Below are positions 39,901 to 49,379 of a stretch of 64,000 nt of DNA, piece after piece. This stretch comes from Bemisia tabaci (taxonomy: Eukaryota; Arthropoda; Insecta; Hemiptera; Aleyrodidae). The translations under genes and the position numbers were made by a program. The DNA lies in NCBI RefSeq assembly GCF_918797505.1, contig NC_092800.1, forward strand, positions 2,294,001 to 2,358,000, read 5' to 3'. Positions within the stretch are counted from its first letter, which is position 1; every line of letters starts with the position of its first letter. A model generated the notes under the pieces. That model did no database searches, was not told the origin of the DNA, and was given only the letters and a program-made list of their open reading frames with translations.

Positions 39901-42900
39901 ATTTTTCAGAAGAAGACAATTTTTATCAAATTGAATCTATTAAAAGGAATTCTAGCTTGTCAACGAAAAACGCATTCTATACAGATAGAATTTTTTTGCA
40001 TATAAGTGGACTACATTTCGCAATGGGAAACTACTATTTCTCATTGCAACCAAGGAACACTAGGAAAAACGCATGGATCGGAGACGCATACTTTAATTCG
40101 TGAACGGCTGAGGATGGAGAAGTAATGGCTCTGAAACGCGTCTCGTTAAAATAAAAATTGGTGCAACACGTGAGTATGCTCAAAATTTTAAATTTTATAC
40201 TTTTTCCCGCTTGTTAAAGCTAATTAAGCTTCAACCAGATATGTCTACGTGGTAATGAAGTTCTATATACATACGCATTGTAATACTATGAGCCCGTGTG
40301 AATAAAGTCATATCCACAGTATTATTATGAATATTATTATTAAGAAGTTGAATAGTTATACAATAGTTCTGATTGTTGAAAAATGTAAGCGGTACAGGAA
40401 AGCTAAAAAACCAAGCGGGGACGCCACTTCAATATGAAACTTCCATCGCCTTTCTCAGGCGCAGGGATACAACTATTTGAACTCTCCAGAACGCATGAGG
40501 TATCACGCCTCAATTGAAGGCGTTTTCGAATCTTCCGTATTTACATGACGAGATTTTCCTACTTTTTTGCATTATATTGTAGAGTTCAGTTCCTTTTATT
40601 AAGTAGTTCAATTATTCCTGCTTCTTAATATTTAATTATTCTGTAAAAATTATCTTTTTGTGAAATGCAATCCGGGCTTTAGCGCCCTTAAACTACGGCC
40701 TTAACGGTCGAAACTGCAGTAGCGGCACAGGAAAACCAAAAAACAACGCGGAGACGCTACTACAATATTAGGCTTCCATCGCCTTGCTAAGGCGCAGGGA
40801 TACAACTATTTGAACTCTCCGGAACGCGTGAGGTATCACGCTTCAATTGAAGGCGATTTCGAATCTTCCGTATTTACATGAAGAGATTTTCCAAATTGTT
40901 TTACATTAAATTGTAGATTTGAGTTCCTTTAATTAATTAGTTAAAATACTCCTGCTCCTTAATTTTTAATTATTCTGCAAACATAATCCATTTGCGAAAT
41001 ACAACCCTGGCTTTAGCACCCTTAAACTACATTAGTTTTTTGCATTTTATTGTAGATTTGAGTTCCTTTTGTTATTTAGTTAATTTATTCCTGCTTCTTA
41101 ATTTTTAATTATTCTGCAAAAATTATCTTTTTGCGAAATACAATCCTGGCTTTAGCGCCCTTAAATTACGGCCTTAATGGTTGAAACTATAGTAGCGGCA
41201 CAGGAAAATCGAAAAACAACGCGAAGACGCTACTTCAATGTTAAACTTCCATCGCCTTGCTAAGGCGCAGGGATACAACTATTTGAACTCTCTGGAATGC
41301 GTGAGGTATCACGCTTCAATTGAAGGCGATTTCGAATCTTCTGTATTTACATGAAGAGATTTTCTAAATTTTTTGCATCATATTGTAGATTTGAGATCCT
41401 TTTATTATATAGTTAAATTATTCCTACTTCTTAATTTTTAATTATTCTGCAAAAATTTTCTTTTTGCGAAATACAACCCTGGCTTTAGCGCCCTTAAAAT
41501 ACGGCCTTAACGGTTGAAACTACAGTAGCGGCACGTAAGCAACATCGCTCAACCAAAAAGGCACCTAACTTCTCGCAAGAACTTAAACCAACAAGGTGTT
41601 GTAACCAACCAACCCTTTTCTACAACAAGGTGTCTACAAAAATTTAATGTCGGATTTTCCTGATATATATCAGACAAGATTTTCTAAGTTTTTGCGCCAA
41701 TACCTAACTTGACACTCGTTTGATTTAAGTTATCCACATACATAATGAAAAAAAAAATCAATCGTTCAGAAAAGCTCGAACACTTAATATTTCCTGATCA
41801 ATCACCGATTCTCCTAATTTTTCCTGATAACATCCAATTTCCTGATATTTCTGGTTTTTACTGGAGGTAGATAAGCTAGGAATTTATGTCTTGGCACTTC
41901 ATTGCTCGTTTCTCCAACAATGTTCAAGATTTTTCAGTTAAATTTGCGCCAAAAATTTCGGGATTTTGTCCTTAACGCAATTGCAAAAAGTTACGGAAAA
42001 TTTTCTCCCAAAAGATGTGGTTGAAAATGAAGGAACTTAAGGGGAAGATGATGGGCTATTTGGACATATTCGTGGTAAAATGAACTATAGGCGAGTGGTA
42101 AAGATGCTGTAAATGCTGCACAAGAAACAATGTAAACGCGGGATTGATTCCTTTCGGCAGAATGGAAAAGTGGGATTTGACATTGAATCAAGGGGAACTA
42201 AGCGGCAAAATATGCCAACTCATGAGCCGTGTGCATGTAATAAGAGCGTTATAGACAGGGATTATGAGTTAAAGCGCACATCCGTCAAGCTCATCATCGT
42301 CGCCGAGTCCGGTCGTCATCGCTGACGTCACTTTCGCTTTAATCCCCATTTATTCTCACACCGCAATCACACGCTGAATGTGGGAGCTGAATGTGGCTTG
42401 AATGTGGAAGTCATCGGCCCGATGCCTGAATTTTGCGCGTTACGCGCAAAATTCAGCAACGATTCTCAGCAACCATCGGACCAATTTTGAATTTTTCTGA
42501 ACTATTCGAGTAGATTTGATACACATCTGGATGAAAATAACTCGAATTTGCTAAATTTCAGCCGTTGAGCGATGACTGTTGACTTCCACATTCAGGTGCT
42601 TAATTCAGCGTCTGATTGCGGCATCAGTGCCTTCGACTAATAACGAGCACACTCCTTCTTTCCCACCCGTCCCTGGGTCCTTTTATCAAAACTGCGCCCA
42701 ACTGGACAGAATTTTGCAACTGGGAACTACACAAACAAATTCTTAGTTAAGTTCAGAAAGAACATATGTGCTGGTGGTTTACCTATACTGCCATGCTATG
42801 GAAAAACACCGTATGAACATTCGAGAGTTGCCAAATTTCTTCCCAGAAAATAGTTACTTTTGAAGAAAGTTATGAATATTTTTCCTTGAAATTTTCAGGA

Positions 42901-45900
42901 GCTTTAAGTGAAATTGAGAACAAAATTAATCGGAAAAATTGGAGGAAAAATCTTTACAAATTTTCCCGAGAATCGGTGATTTACCGGAGGAAATTTGGCA
43001 ACGCCTGAAGGCTCATACGGCGTTTTTTCTTAGCACGTCAGTATAGAGCTATGTGTTTTTGCAACACTGTAGCACGCTTGCACACTTGCAGGGCCAAGAA
43101 CTGTAGCTGCTAATTGCAAAATATAGTCTACCTATGGGGTTAGGTTAGTAAGTAGTTGCCGGTGGTTAGTTTGTTATTTACCTCCTTGTTCCATCGCAAC
43201 CATCAGCTTCCATCAATATAGGGTCGTTCCATTCTCCCTTTTTCTACTTTGTCTATGGTTTCGTCTATCAATTTCAATAACCAGCCCGCTAGTCCCCTCA
43301 GAGGACTAGTGTCGAAAATGTGTGCTCCTGTGTACTGCCATGCTAAGGAAGAACGCCGTATGAACATTCGAGAGTTGTCAAATTTCACCGGATAAAACAC
43401 GCATTTTTGAGGAAAGTTAAGCATATTTTTCCTTAAAATTTTCAGATGATTTGGATGAAATTGCGGACAAAATTGTCTGAAAAAATTAGAAGAAAAATAT
43501 TAGCAACTTTCCAATAAATTCGAATTTAATCGAAGCAAATTTGGCAACGCCTGAAGGTTCATACGGCGTTCCTCCTTAGCACGGCAGTATAGTCGCTCAA
43601 TGCCAGTGGGACGGGTTAGAAGAGAGGCCCTTTGGCCCCCACGAAATTGTTCTAACTACGGTTAAGCAAGGGTGCGAAAATTCCCCGACCTTGAAGCCAT
43701 CATGATCGTGTCGCCGCTCGTGTGAAAAATAGTACTCGGTAGGCCAGCTCCTGAGAGCATCAAAATCGCAGTTTTTACGGGGAATTGCAGATAAACTAAG
43801 AAAGTAATTAGTATTTATACACACCCAGTTATTCGGCTCAACTTTGTGGGTGCCGTTGATTTCCTTGCCGTCGTGCCATACAAAATAATCAGCGTACGGC
43901 TCCTCCCCATTCACGGAGCGTTTAAACCACTCGCTTTCGTCGCTCACATGATTTACCACGAAATCCATCACTATTTTTAATCCTGGAACCATCAAAAACA
44001 AAAAAGGATGTACGATTAACCCTCTTGAAATTGTTTTGTACACTGAAAAAAAAATCTCGGTGTATTTACCAAGAAAAGGGTAAAATTAACAAGAATTCAG
44101 AGTTCTATTTGATCCCTGTTTTTTCTTGGTAAAATTACCATTCATGGAATTGGTAATTTTACCGAGAAATTTCGGTAAAATTATTGAACTTACGGCAAAG
44201 TTACCGATGGACCTTGGTAAAAACGCCAAGATTTTTATCGACTGTGGTAGAATTACCGAGATAAAATGGTAAAGTTACCGGGAATTGATTACCAATAAAA
44301 GTGGTATTCTTACCTGAAAAACCAGTAAAAATACCAGTTTTTAGGTAAGTTTACCAGTCTATCTTGGTAACATTACCAATAATTGGTAAAAAAGTGAGAT
44401 GGTAAAGTTACCAACGGACCTTGGTAAAAACGCCGATAATAATTTTTTCTCAGTGTAGTCAATTCATCAGTGGCGAGGCGTGAATGATCGATTATCGAAA
44501 TTTCTCCATTTGAAGCCATGGTAAAGAATCGATTATTAACGTGTTCGTTGTGAACACCTTGTCTATCGATCCTTTCACATAGGTTTCAATCAGAAATCAA
44601 TCTATATATTGCAAACCACGCCACGCCACTGCAATTCATAGAGAAGGATTTATACACATGAAAGAAACCAGTCATACCTCTCATGTTTAAACAAGCCATT
44701 CCTTTCATTCGTGTTTAAGGCGAGCCAAAAAAGCTAACTCCTTATCGACTCCCGCGGGTCGATTGTTGAATCGTTATCGAATGATCCTGATCGATATATC
44801 CCTATCTTTGTAATGCTTTTTATCGATCATGATCAGTGGCGTGGCATGCTTACGATTAATCGATTGATTGGCCATTTAAACCTATGGAAAAGTATCGATA
44901 AACAGGGTGTTCGCAGCGAACACCTTTATAATCGATTATTTACCACAGCTTCAAATGGGGAAATATCGATAGATCGCAAAGCACGCCACGCCTCTGTTGA
45001 AGCCCTATCTTAGCCATGCTTTATATCGATTAAGGTCATTCGAGATTGATTCAACAATCGAGTTACCGGTTATCAACTGCGCAAGTGACTTCCAAATGAA
45101 TGAAAATAAAACAAGCAGTTCCAACGCCCAAGCGTTGAAGGGCGCTTCTTTGACAAAGCATATTACTACCAACTTATGTACCCGAAGGCTGACGAAGATG
45201 GAATTTGAAGTGGGATTCATTAACCGCAAAACCCTTCAAAACTGCAGATCGACCGCGAAGATCTGAAACTTTCCACAAGCACTTTGTGACGAATGTAAGT
45301 TGGAGGAGAATGGAAACATAAAGGATCCACTGTAAATCAGACGACGGGAAAGAGCGGCGGAACCTCTAAAGCTGGTGCGTCAACGCGATCTAGCGGACAG
45401 CGGCGTCGCGACGCCGCGAGGTAGGTTGCGCAGGTCGCGGGGGAGCGGGGCCGCGTGAAGAGGAGTTCAGCTAGGGGGAGGGGAAGCGCGGGTCGCGGGG
45501 AAGAGAGGGACCGGCCGGCCGGCGGTGACATCGGCCATGGATGAAAATATAGGCAGCGCTAATGTCTCCGCTAACTGGAGTTGGGGGTCCTTATTCATTC
45601 TCATGGTCCATGACATAACCTTAAACCTTCCGCTCAATGCCGCAAACAGCTGACGTGTCGATGCTGCGCCAATAAAATGAACCAATTACAAAGTAGCACA
45701 GTAATACGTCACTAAAATGAAGAGATCACGTGACTGTTCGTAATATTTTCAAATCGATCTGAAAGTACTGCCTCGGATATAAGTATTTAAAGCATAAGGA
45801 GGCCCTAAAATACTTTAACCAGGTAATACGTTCGTGCGAGATTGTTATGCTTAAAAGCAAAACATTTCACGAAAACTTTTACGAATACCAGATGCAGAAA

Positions 45901-48900
45901 AAAATCAAATTTTCCCGGGTGTACCAGAATGGCGTCATTACCCATAAGGCAAAAGGGCATGTAGTATAGTACATGTTACATCGGGGGAGTCGAACGGTTG
46001 GAAAGGGCGCATCTGGTACCCAGAAGCGCCCAATATTAGGAATCCCGCACATCAACTTTGTTAAAACGTTTTAAAATTTTGGAAAAAAGCCTAGACACTC
46101 ACGTGCAAGTCAAATTTTTGATTGTTTTTTTTTTTTTAAGTTACTTATCTTTGCTTTGCGGTTGACATGAAACTCGCCTCATAATTAATTCTACGGTGCT
46201 TTTAGATAACAAGAAAGATTAATTTTTGGCACTGAATATCTTTCTTACTCACCTTTTTCGTGTGCTGTTCGAATTAGTTCTTTCATGTCTTCCATTGTTC
46301 CAAATACTGGATCGATTTCTCTCATGGATATGGGATCATACCCCATATCCACCATGGGAGATCTGTATACTGGCTGAATCCATATTGAGTCAACTCCTAG
46401 ATCTTTGACGTAGTCAAGTTTCTCAATTATCCCTGTTAATTTTAAGGATTAATATACATAAAAATGAGTAGATTTAATTAGGCTATGAATAGGGCACCAG
46501 ATAAGTTCTCACTGAACTGGCTAAAAAAAACGCACAAGTTTGCGTTTGGAAGTCGTATTAAGGAATTGACAAAACGACGATTTCAGAAATTAACTCTTGA
46601 GAAAGATATCAAAAAGTGTTTTTGACAAAGAAGAAACTGAAATTATAGACTACTAGAAGCCTGTGACCGCTACGTGGCCTCCAACTACTGAGAAAAACTA
46701 TACGTAAAAAATAGTAGAACAACGACGTTCAAGTTATGTAGGAGATGAATGGATTCAAAAGACGATGGGTGCACGCGAAAGTAAGCATATTTATCTCCAA
46801 TTGCAACGTTAAGCACCAATTTTTCTGTTTTACCTTTGAACACCGTTTTTAAAAAGCTACACACAGTTTTTCCCACGAATTTTTTCAAATGATCTCAAGT
46901 GTTAGTGTTGAAAATTTTGACGCAATATTTTCGTTATCATTCGTTCTTTCTATGTAACGAAAACAAAAAGAAGAAGAAAAAAAGAAAGAAAAAAAGTAAA
47001 AATAAAATTAAATACTATCCGAATTTCTAAATCGTTGCAATGAAGATACATATTTTCCCTTTACTTGTGGTAAATCCGGAGCAGAGAGTCAAGAATGATG
47101 ACACACAATCCTAGTTTAAAGGTGGCTTTAGTGTCTTGCGAACCTGGGAGTGGAACGCGGTGGAGTCATCTTTGCAGTGTGACGCGCCTTCCATCCGGCA
47201 AGTGGCATTATGCCTACACCTATGGTCAAACAGTTATCTCGTTACCCTTGTCGTGAATGAAACCAAATATCGACGCTTCCACACGGAAAAAAGTGTACTT
47301 ATCTCCGATTGCAACTTTGCAAATCTCTACTCATAATTTATTTTTAATCATTTTTATTTTTAAAAAAGCTACACACAGTTTTTTTTAGAAGTTTCCGAGA
47401 AATTTCCGGAATGATTTGAAATGAAATTACAAAAAAATTCGACGCGATATTTTCGTTTGTTCTGTTTTCTTATTATTAAACCAAAATTAATTTTACGCGA
47501 ATTAAGTTTCAGAATCGCTGCATCGTTTGAACATCGTCCGACTCGCCGAAGCGTTGCAATTTTGATACTTATTTTTACACTTTTATTGTGGTAAAAACCG
47601 CTCGAGCTAGGGAAGGGAGCGCGGTCGAGTGTCGAGTAGTCTTCACAGTGTGATGCGCCTTCAATCCAGTTAGCGACAATGTGCCTACACCGGTAGTCGA
47701 AAAGTTAGCGCAAATAACGCTTGCATTGCATTTGGTGCAATGCGAGAAGTATTCATGCAGTCTTGCAGGCGCCAATATGACACCGTGTGCGGTGCGATTA
47801 TTCCACGTTTGGATAATCACGGCATCGAACAAGGGGCTTTAAAGGCCCATGTTGTGTTTCGACGCCGCATGCGCAGTCCAACGTAGCCTCGTTTCTGCCG
47901 ATAAAATATGAGATCTTAGACAGCAGAGTTAGCACCTTAGTAGAGCAGAGGTGGACCTTATTTTCAACACGCAGTTCCTTCTCATTTAACTCAACATCAC
48001 GGATCTTCAATTATGACCTCTGCACTACCGTGCCAAAGAAAAACGTGTATGAACATTCGAGAGTCGCCAAATTTCCTCAAGTAATGCGTTAATTTAAAAT
48101 GGAGTTATAAATATATTCACTAGAAATTTTCAGATAATTTAGATGTGATTGCGAATAATATCCCATAGAAAATTGGAAGAAAAATATTTACAGATTTCCC
48201 TGAAAATTCGTATTTTATCAAAGGAAATTCGGCAACACCTAAAGGCTCTTGCGGCGTTTTTCCTTAGCGTAGCAGTGCACTTAGCTTGATATGAACTTTT
48301 AAGAAGTTTTGGTAGCGCACAGCTTTAAAGAAACTCTACGGCTTACGAGCCGTATGGAACTTTAAAATGGGTCCACCAGTAAAGAAACGCAAAAAAAAAA
48401 AATGCTCCACAGAATAGTTGGAAATGGCATAGTCACATCAAAATGTAAGATTCAAAATATTAATTTTCAAATTAATTAACTCGAGGTTTAAAATTCACGT
48501 GGAGTTGATAGTGATGCAACAGTGCAGATACTTTGAGAAATCAAAATTTTTGCAAGAAAATATTTTCATTGCTGATTTAACAATTCAATTGTAAAACAAG
48601 TGACTGCAATGTTTCAATGTAGATTTTACAATAAAAAAATTCTAATTTAATCACCCCCGTGGTTAAATTAGCTTTCCACTATTGTAAAATGTACATTTGA
48701 AAAAATTGCAGTCACTTTATTTAACAATTGAATTGTTATATCAGCAATCCATTTTTTCCGCGTGAGTTTGTATTTTTTTTTTAAATCATTGAAGGTGAGC
48801 GCAAATAATTTTTGATACTCAAAGAAAGGTAGGTTTCGAATATTGTTTTTATCTCATGGATGTGGGAAGTGGGTTCTTAATTTCATTAGACCTAATGTTA

Positions 48901-49133
48901 TAATGTAAGTATGGTGGAAACTTAATTGATTTGTGATTTAGTTATAAAATAGAAATGAACTTTATAAGATTTTGAATAGAGAAGTTACCATTCAGATCAC
49001 CAATGCCGTCTCCATTAGAGTCTTTGAATGATCGTGGAAAGATTTGGTATAAGACACTTGTCTCCCACCAATCCAATTCTGCTGAAATTGCACTAATAAC
49101 AAAGGATAAGCCCAGTATCGAAAGGATTCTCAT
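30809..49133 (-). CDS. GH13 alpha-glucosidase (maltase/sucrase-like) gene A, complete, 10 coding exons
   Basis: The enzyme hydrolyses terminal alpha-glucosidic bonds (or transglycosylates). In sap feeders such enzymes act on dietary sucrose in the gut lumen or at the membrane. Exons, minus strand: 49133-48989, 46432-46253, 43982-43825, 39825-39700, 39502-39270, 36700-36505, 35077-34840, 33016-32821, 31837-31697, 30968-30809. They sum to 1773 nt (590 aa plus stop) with all phases fitting and all introns GT-AG. Visible features: signal peptide 1-18; DSNGDGIGD Ca site; DFVVNHVSD (region I) near 115; QPDLNYRNP near 188; GFRIDAV with nucleophile Asp220; acid/base Glu286 in CVED; stabiliser Asp351 in SHD (families usually have NHD); hydrophobic C-terminus [14 protein letters not shown], suggesting a GPI or membrane anchor. 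Length fits insect maltases (about 570-610). Gene B is a tandem paralog. Confidence 0.94.
31018..31257. mobile_element. Foldback element in intron 9 of gene A
   Basis: Arms 31018-31089 and 31181-31257 are inverted copies (tatatgaggacttatctgta against tacagataagtcctcatata). It lies entirely within the intron. Confidence 0.8.
31372..31516. mobile_element. 165-bp-family MITE (copy 3), in intron 9 of gene A
   Basis: Diverged copy, cagtagcaaggcgtgaatga to gcaaaggacgcctt, with the aatcgattgtaaaggtgttc core. Confidence 0.8.
31697..31837 (-). CDS. Gene A coding exon 9
   Basis: Encodes [20 protein letters not shown] and the [12 protein letters not shown]-domain strand. 141 nt. Acceptor aactcctag, donor GTAAGT. 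The first 66 nt plus the acceptor are duplicated upstream at 32020-32085. Confidence 0.92.
31772..32266. repeat. 248-bp tandem duplication covering part of exon 9 and its intron
   Basis: Units 31772-32019 and 32020-32266 are almost identical. The unit contains 66 nt of exon 9, its splice acceptor and about 180 bp of intron, including a MITE piece. The second unit is an exon fragment without a donor. Confidence 0.9.
32210..32424. mobile_element. Fragment of the 0.9-kb CCCTGG MITE
   Basis: Contains the taattaaaatgagaataatc flank and the core palindrome (about 32340-32415) with a few mismatches, but neither terminus. A shorter piece is included in the tandem duplication just before it. Confidence 0.75.
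32821..33016 (-). CDS. Gene A coding exon 8
   Basis: Encodes [39 protein letters not shown] and [11 protein letters not shown], i.e. the end of the barrel and the start of the C-domain. 196 nt, exit phase 2. Confidence 0.92.
33079..33985. mobile_element. 0.9-kb MITE with CCCTGG-type ends (copy 3), in intron 7 of gene A
   Basis: Ends cccgggtaaaaattggc and gccaattttttcctggg are slightly diverged. The core palindrome is near 33507-33585. Confidence 0.87.
34136..34262. mobile_element. Truncated MITE of the TACTGCCGTGCTAAGG family
   Basis: Only one half is present: the ggcctgaaggttcacacggc-type subterminal block and the end cttagcacggca. Full copies are at 35171, 42786, 43333 and 48023. Confidence 0.65.
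34513..34743. mobile_element. Foldback element in intron 7 of gene A
   Basis: Arms of about 85 bp (for example aagccaagaagttccaaaaa against its complement at 34684-34703) around a short loop; ends gagaaatgatgctggg and cccagcaccatttct. Confidence 0.82.
34840..35077 (-). CDS. Gene A coding exon 7 (third catalytic Asp)
   Basis: Encodes [38 protein letters not shown] and [12 protein letters not shown]. The usual GNHD is ESHD here. 238 nt, exit phase 1. Confidence 0.93.
35171..35412. mobile_element. 0.25-kb MITE, TIR TACTGCCGTGCTAAGG (copy 1), in intron 6 of gene A
   Basis: Starts actgccgtactgaggaaaaa and ends ttcttccttagcacggcag. Internal blocks are aaatttggcaactctcgaat and caggcgttgccaaacttcct. 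Confidence 0.85.
36505..36700 (-). CDS. Gene A coding exon 6 (acid/base)
   Basis: Encodes [20 protein letters not shown]; the Glu of VED is the expected general acid. It continues [11 protein letters not shown] to [10 protein letters not shown]. 196 nt; acceptor gatttacag, donor GTAAGA. Confidence 0.93.
36762..36892. mobile_element. 130-bp foldback element in intron 5 of gene A
   Basis: Arms gtggacatacttctgccaaacgga and its complement ccgtttgacagaaatacgtcc, followed inward by gctatgtgcattatgacgtg and its inverse. It lies 62 bp from the acceptor of exon 6. Confidence 0.82.
38015..38165. repeat. AACTGCCACCCG minisatellite, plus orientation
   Basis: About six degenerate copies of aactgccacc(c)g, some joined by gtgtaaatttgac. 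A set in the opposite orientation lies at 39085-39185. Confidence 0.8.
38529..38744 (-). CDS. Small lysine-rich ORF (71 aa), unknown
   Basis: Begins [20 protein letters not shown] and ends in a poly-lysine tail. No family is recognised. It lies in intron 5 of gene A, on the same strand, between two oppositely oriented minisatellites. It may be a remnant of a mobile-element protein or chance ORF; the non-random start (amphipathic helix-like) makes it worth listing. Confidence 0.3.
   Translation of the reverse strand: MDLVKKKSKWVDAVIKRFDEKIPNKEGEVMSLYDFMKRISTKFAKNPTNLTKKKEGKSQKKVQKVKKKKKE
38884..38998. repeat. Tandem duplication, about 61 bp period
   Basis: gtgagtcctaacccacaaac occurs at 38890 and 38957, each followed by acagacattatctt. 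Confidence 0.75.
39085..39185. repeat. CGGGTGGCAGTT minisatellite, opposite orientation to 38015-38165
   Basis: Four to five copies of gggtggcagtt, with tcaaatttacacgggtggca as the joined form. The exact inverse of the units at 38015-38165. Confidence 0.8.
39270..39502 (-). CDS. Gene A coding exon 5 (nucleophile)
   Basis: Encodes [20 protein letters not shown], which holds the catalytic Asp, then [13 protein letters not shown] and [15 protein letters not shown]. 233 nt, exit phase 2. Only a 197-bp intron separates it from exon 4. Confidence 0.93.
39700..39825 (-). CDS. Gene A coding exon 4
   Basis: Encodes [20 protein letters not shown] and the conserved [12 protein letters not shown]. 126 nt, phase 0 in and out; acceptor tttttag, donor GTAAAT. 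Confidence 0.93.
40386..41535. repeat. Satellite-like tandem array (about 335-bp monomers) in intron 3 of gene A
   Basis: Monomers start near 40386, 40722 and 41192 with agcggcacaggaaaa(c/t)c. Each contains cgcagggatacaactatttg, gtgaggtatcacgcttcaat and ggctttagcgcccttaaa. The middle monomer carries an extra internal duplication (about 40920-41140), and the array ends in a partial unit at 41524. Confidence 0.88.
42040..42660. repeat. Dispersed repeat related to 52990-53323 and 54799-54850
   Basis: Shares gctgacgtcact(t/g)(t/g)cgctt, ctgcacaagaaacaatgtaa-like and cgactaatnacgagcacac blocks with the sequence into which the element at 53324-54790 is inserted. No ORF. Confidence 0.65.
42786..43043. 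mobile_element. 0.25-kb MITE, TIR TACTGCCGTGCTAAGG (copy 2), in intron 3 of gene A
   Basis: tactgccatgctatggaaaa at the left and tttcttagcacgtcagta at the right, with aacattcgagagttgccaaa inside. Confidence 0.87.
43333..43589. mobile_element. 0.25-kb MITE, TIR TACTGCCGTGCTAAGG (copy 3), in intron 3 of gene A
   Basis: tactgccatgctaaggaaga to ctccttagcacggcagta; same orientation as copy 2 and 290 bp from it. Confidence 0.88.
43825..43982 (-). CDS. Gene A coding exon 3
   Basis: Encodes [19 protein letters not shown] (conserved region I, with Asp and Asn-His of the substrate/Ca site) through [11 protein letters not shown] to EPNNW. 158 nt; acceptor ggttccag, donor GTGTGT; exits in phase 0. Confidence 0.93.
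44041..44455. mobile_element. MITE, TIR CACTGAAAAAA, TA target (copy 2), in intron 2 of gene A
   Basis: Close copy of 3211-3606 in the same orientation, flanked by TA. Confidence 0.87.
44468..44631. mobile_element. 165-bp MITE, TIR CAGTGGCG (copy 4), in intron 2 of gene A
   Basis: cagtggcgaggcgtgaatga to ccacgccacgccactg; starts 12 bp after the neighbouring CACTGAAAA element. Confidence 0.86.
44834..44996. mobile_element. 165-bp MITE, TIR CAGTGGCG (copy 5), in intron 2 of gene A
   Basis: cagtggcgtggcatgcttac to cacgccacgcctctg; inverted relative to copy 4. Confidence 0.86.
45112..46031. repeat. 0.92-kb dispersed element (copy 1), in intron 2 of gene A
   Basis: Begins caagcagttccaacgcc and ends ggtacccagaagcgccc. 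The close copy is 54962-55921. It contains a GC-rich block (about 45345-45540) and an AT-rich second half with a TATA-like gatataagtatttaaa. It could be a solo LTR or another non-coding element; no terminal inverted repeat is clear. Confidence 0.85.
46253..46432 (-). CDS. Gene A coding exon 2
   Basis: Acceptor ttaattttaacag-type at 46433, donor GTGAGT. Encodes [19 protein letters not shown], then [11 protein letters not shown] and the [10 protein letters not shown] stretch: beta-2/alpha-2 of the (beta/alpha)8 barrel. 180 nt. Confidence 0.93.
46640..47860. repeat. Dispersed repeat in intron 1 of gene A, related to 18930-19560
   Basis: Diverged copies of the same blocks (ccaactactgagaaaaactatacg, aaaagctacacacagttttt, gcaatgcgagaagtattcat), with the aaaagctacacacag block occurring twice (46848 and 47369). 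Confidence 0.7.
48023..48277. mobile_element. 0.25-kb MITE, TIR TACTGCCGTGCTAAGG (copy 4, diverged), in intron 1 of gene A
   Basis: cactaccgtgccaaagaaaa to tttccttagcgtagcagtg, with aacattcgagagtcgccaaa inside. Confidence 0.82.
48568..48748. mobile_element. 180-bp foldback element in intron 1 of gene A
   Basis: attgctgatttaacaattca and gaattgttatatcagcaat at the ends; inner aagtgactgcaat and attgcagtcactt also pair. Confidence 0.8.
48989..49133 (-). CDS. Gene A coding exon 1
   Basis: Starts ATG (49133) with a signal peptide [18 protein letters not shown], then [18 protein letters not shown] and [12 protein letters not shown]. Donor GTAACT follows; exit phase 1. Length and phase equal those of the orphan exon at 15877. 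Confidence 0.93.
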
Positions 49134-49288
49134 TATTGATCACTTTTTGAATTCAAAATTGTTTAATGCTTTAGCAGATATTGTACATAGATTGTATCGT
49201 AGAATCACTAGTACTTTAAAATGAGCAAGACTAAGTTGGAAAAAATCGGACAATGCGATCAAGAACACGCACGGTTTTGGGCTGGAAA

Positions 49289-49295
49289 CTTTATA
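49289..49295 (-). promoter_or_regulatory. Possible TATA box of gene A
   Basis: On the minus strand the sequence reads ttattggcctataaagtttc, about 155 nt before the start codon, with a CCAAT-like ttattgg next to it. Position is plausible for a core promoter, but this is only a motif match. Confidence 0.25.
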
Positions 49296-49379
49296 GGCCA
49301 ATAAAACAGTTTCGGGCGATTACATTATGAAACAGAGGGATTATTGCTTAATTGAACGAAGGCAAGATAAAAGGGATAT

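Noticed and set aside
40386..41535. Regular repeats considered as a CRISPR-like array
   Set aside because: Monomers of about 335 bp with no unique spacers; a eukaryotic satellite, not CRISPR.
46226..46408. Plus-strand 60-codon ORF at gene A exon 2
   Set aside because: Antisense shadow of the exon encoding the maltase barrel segment.
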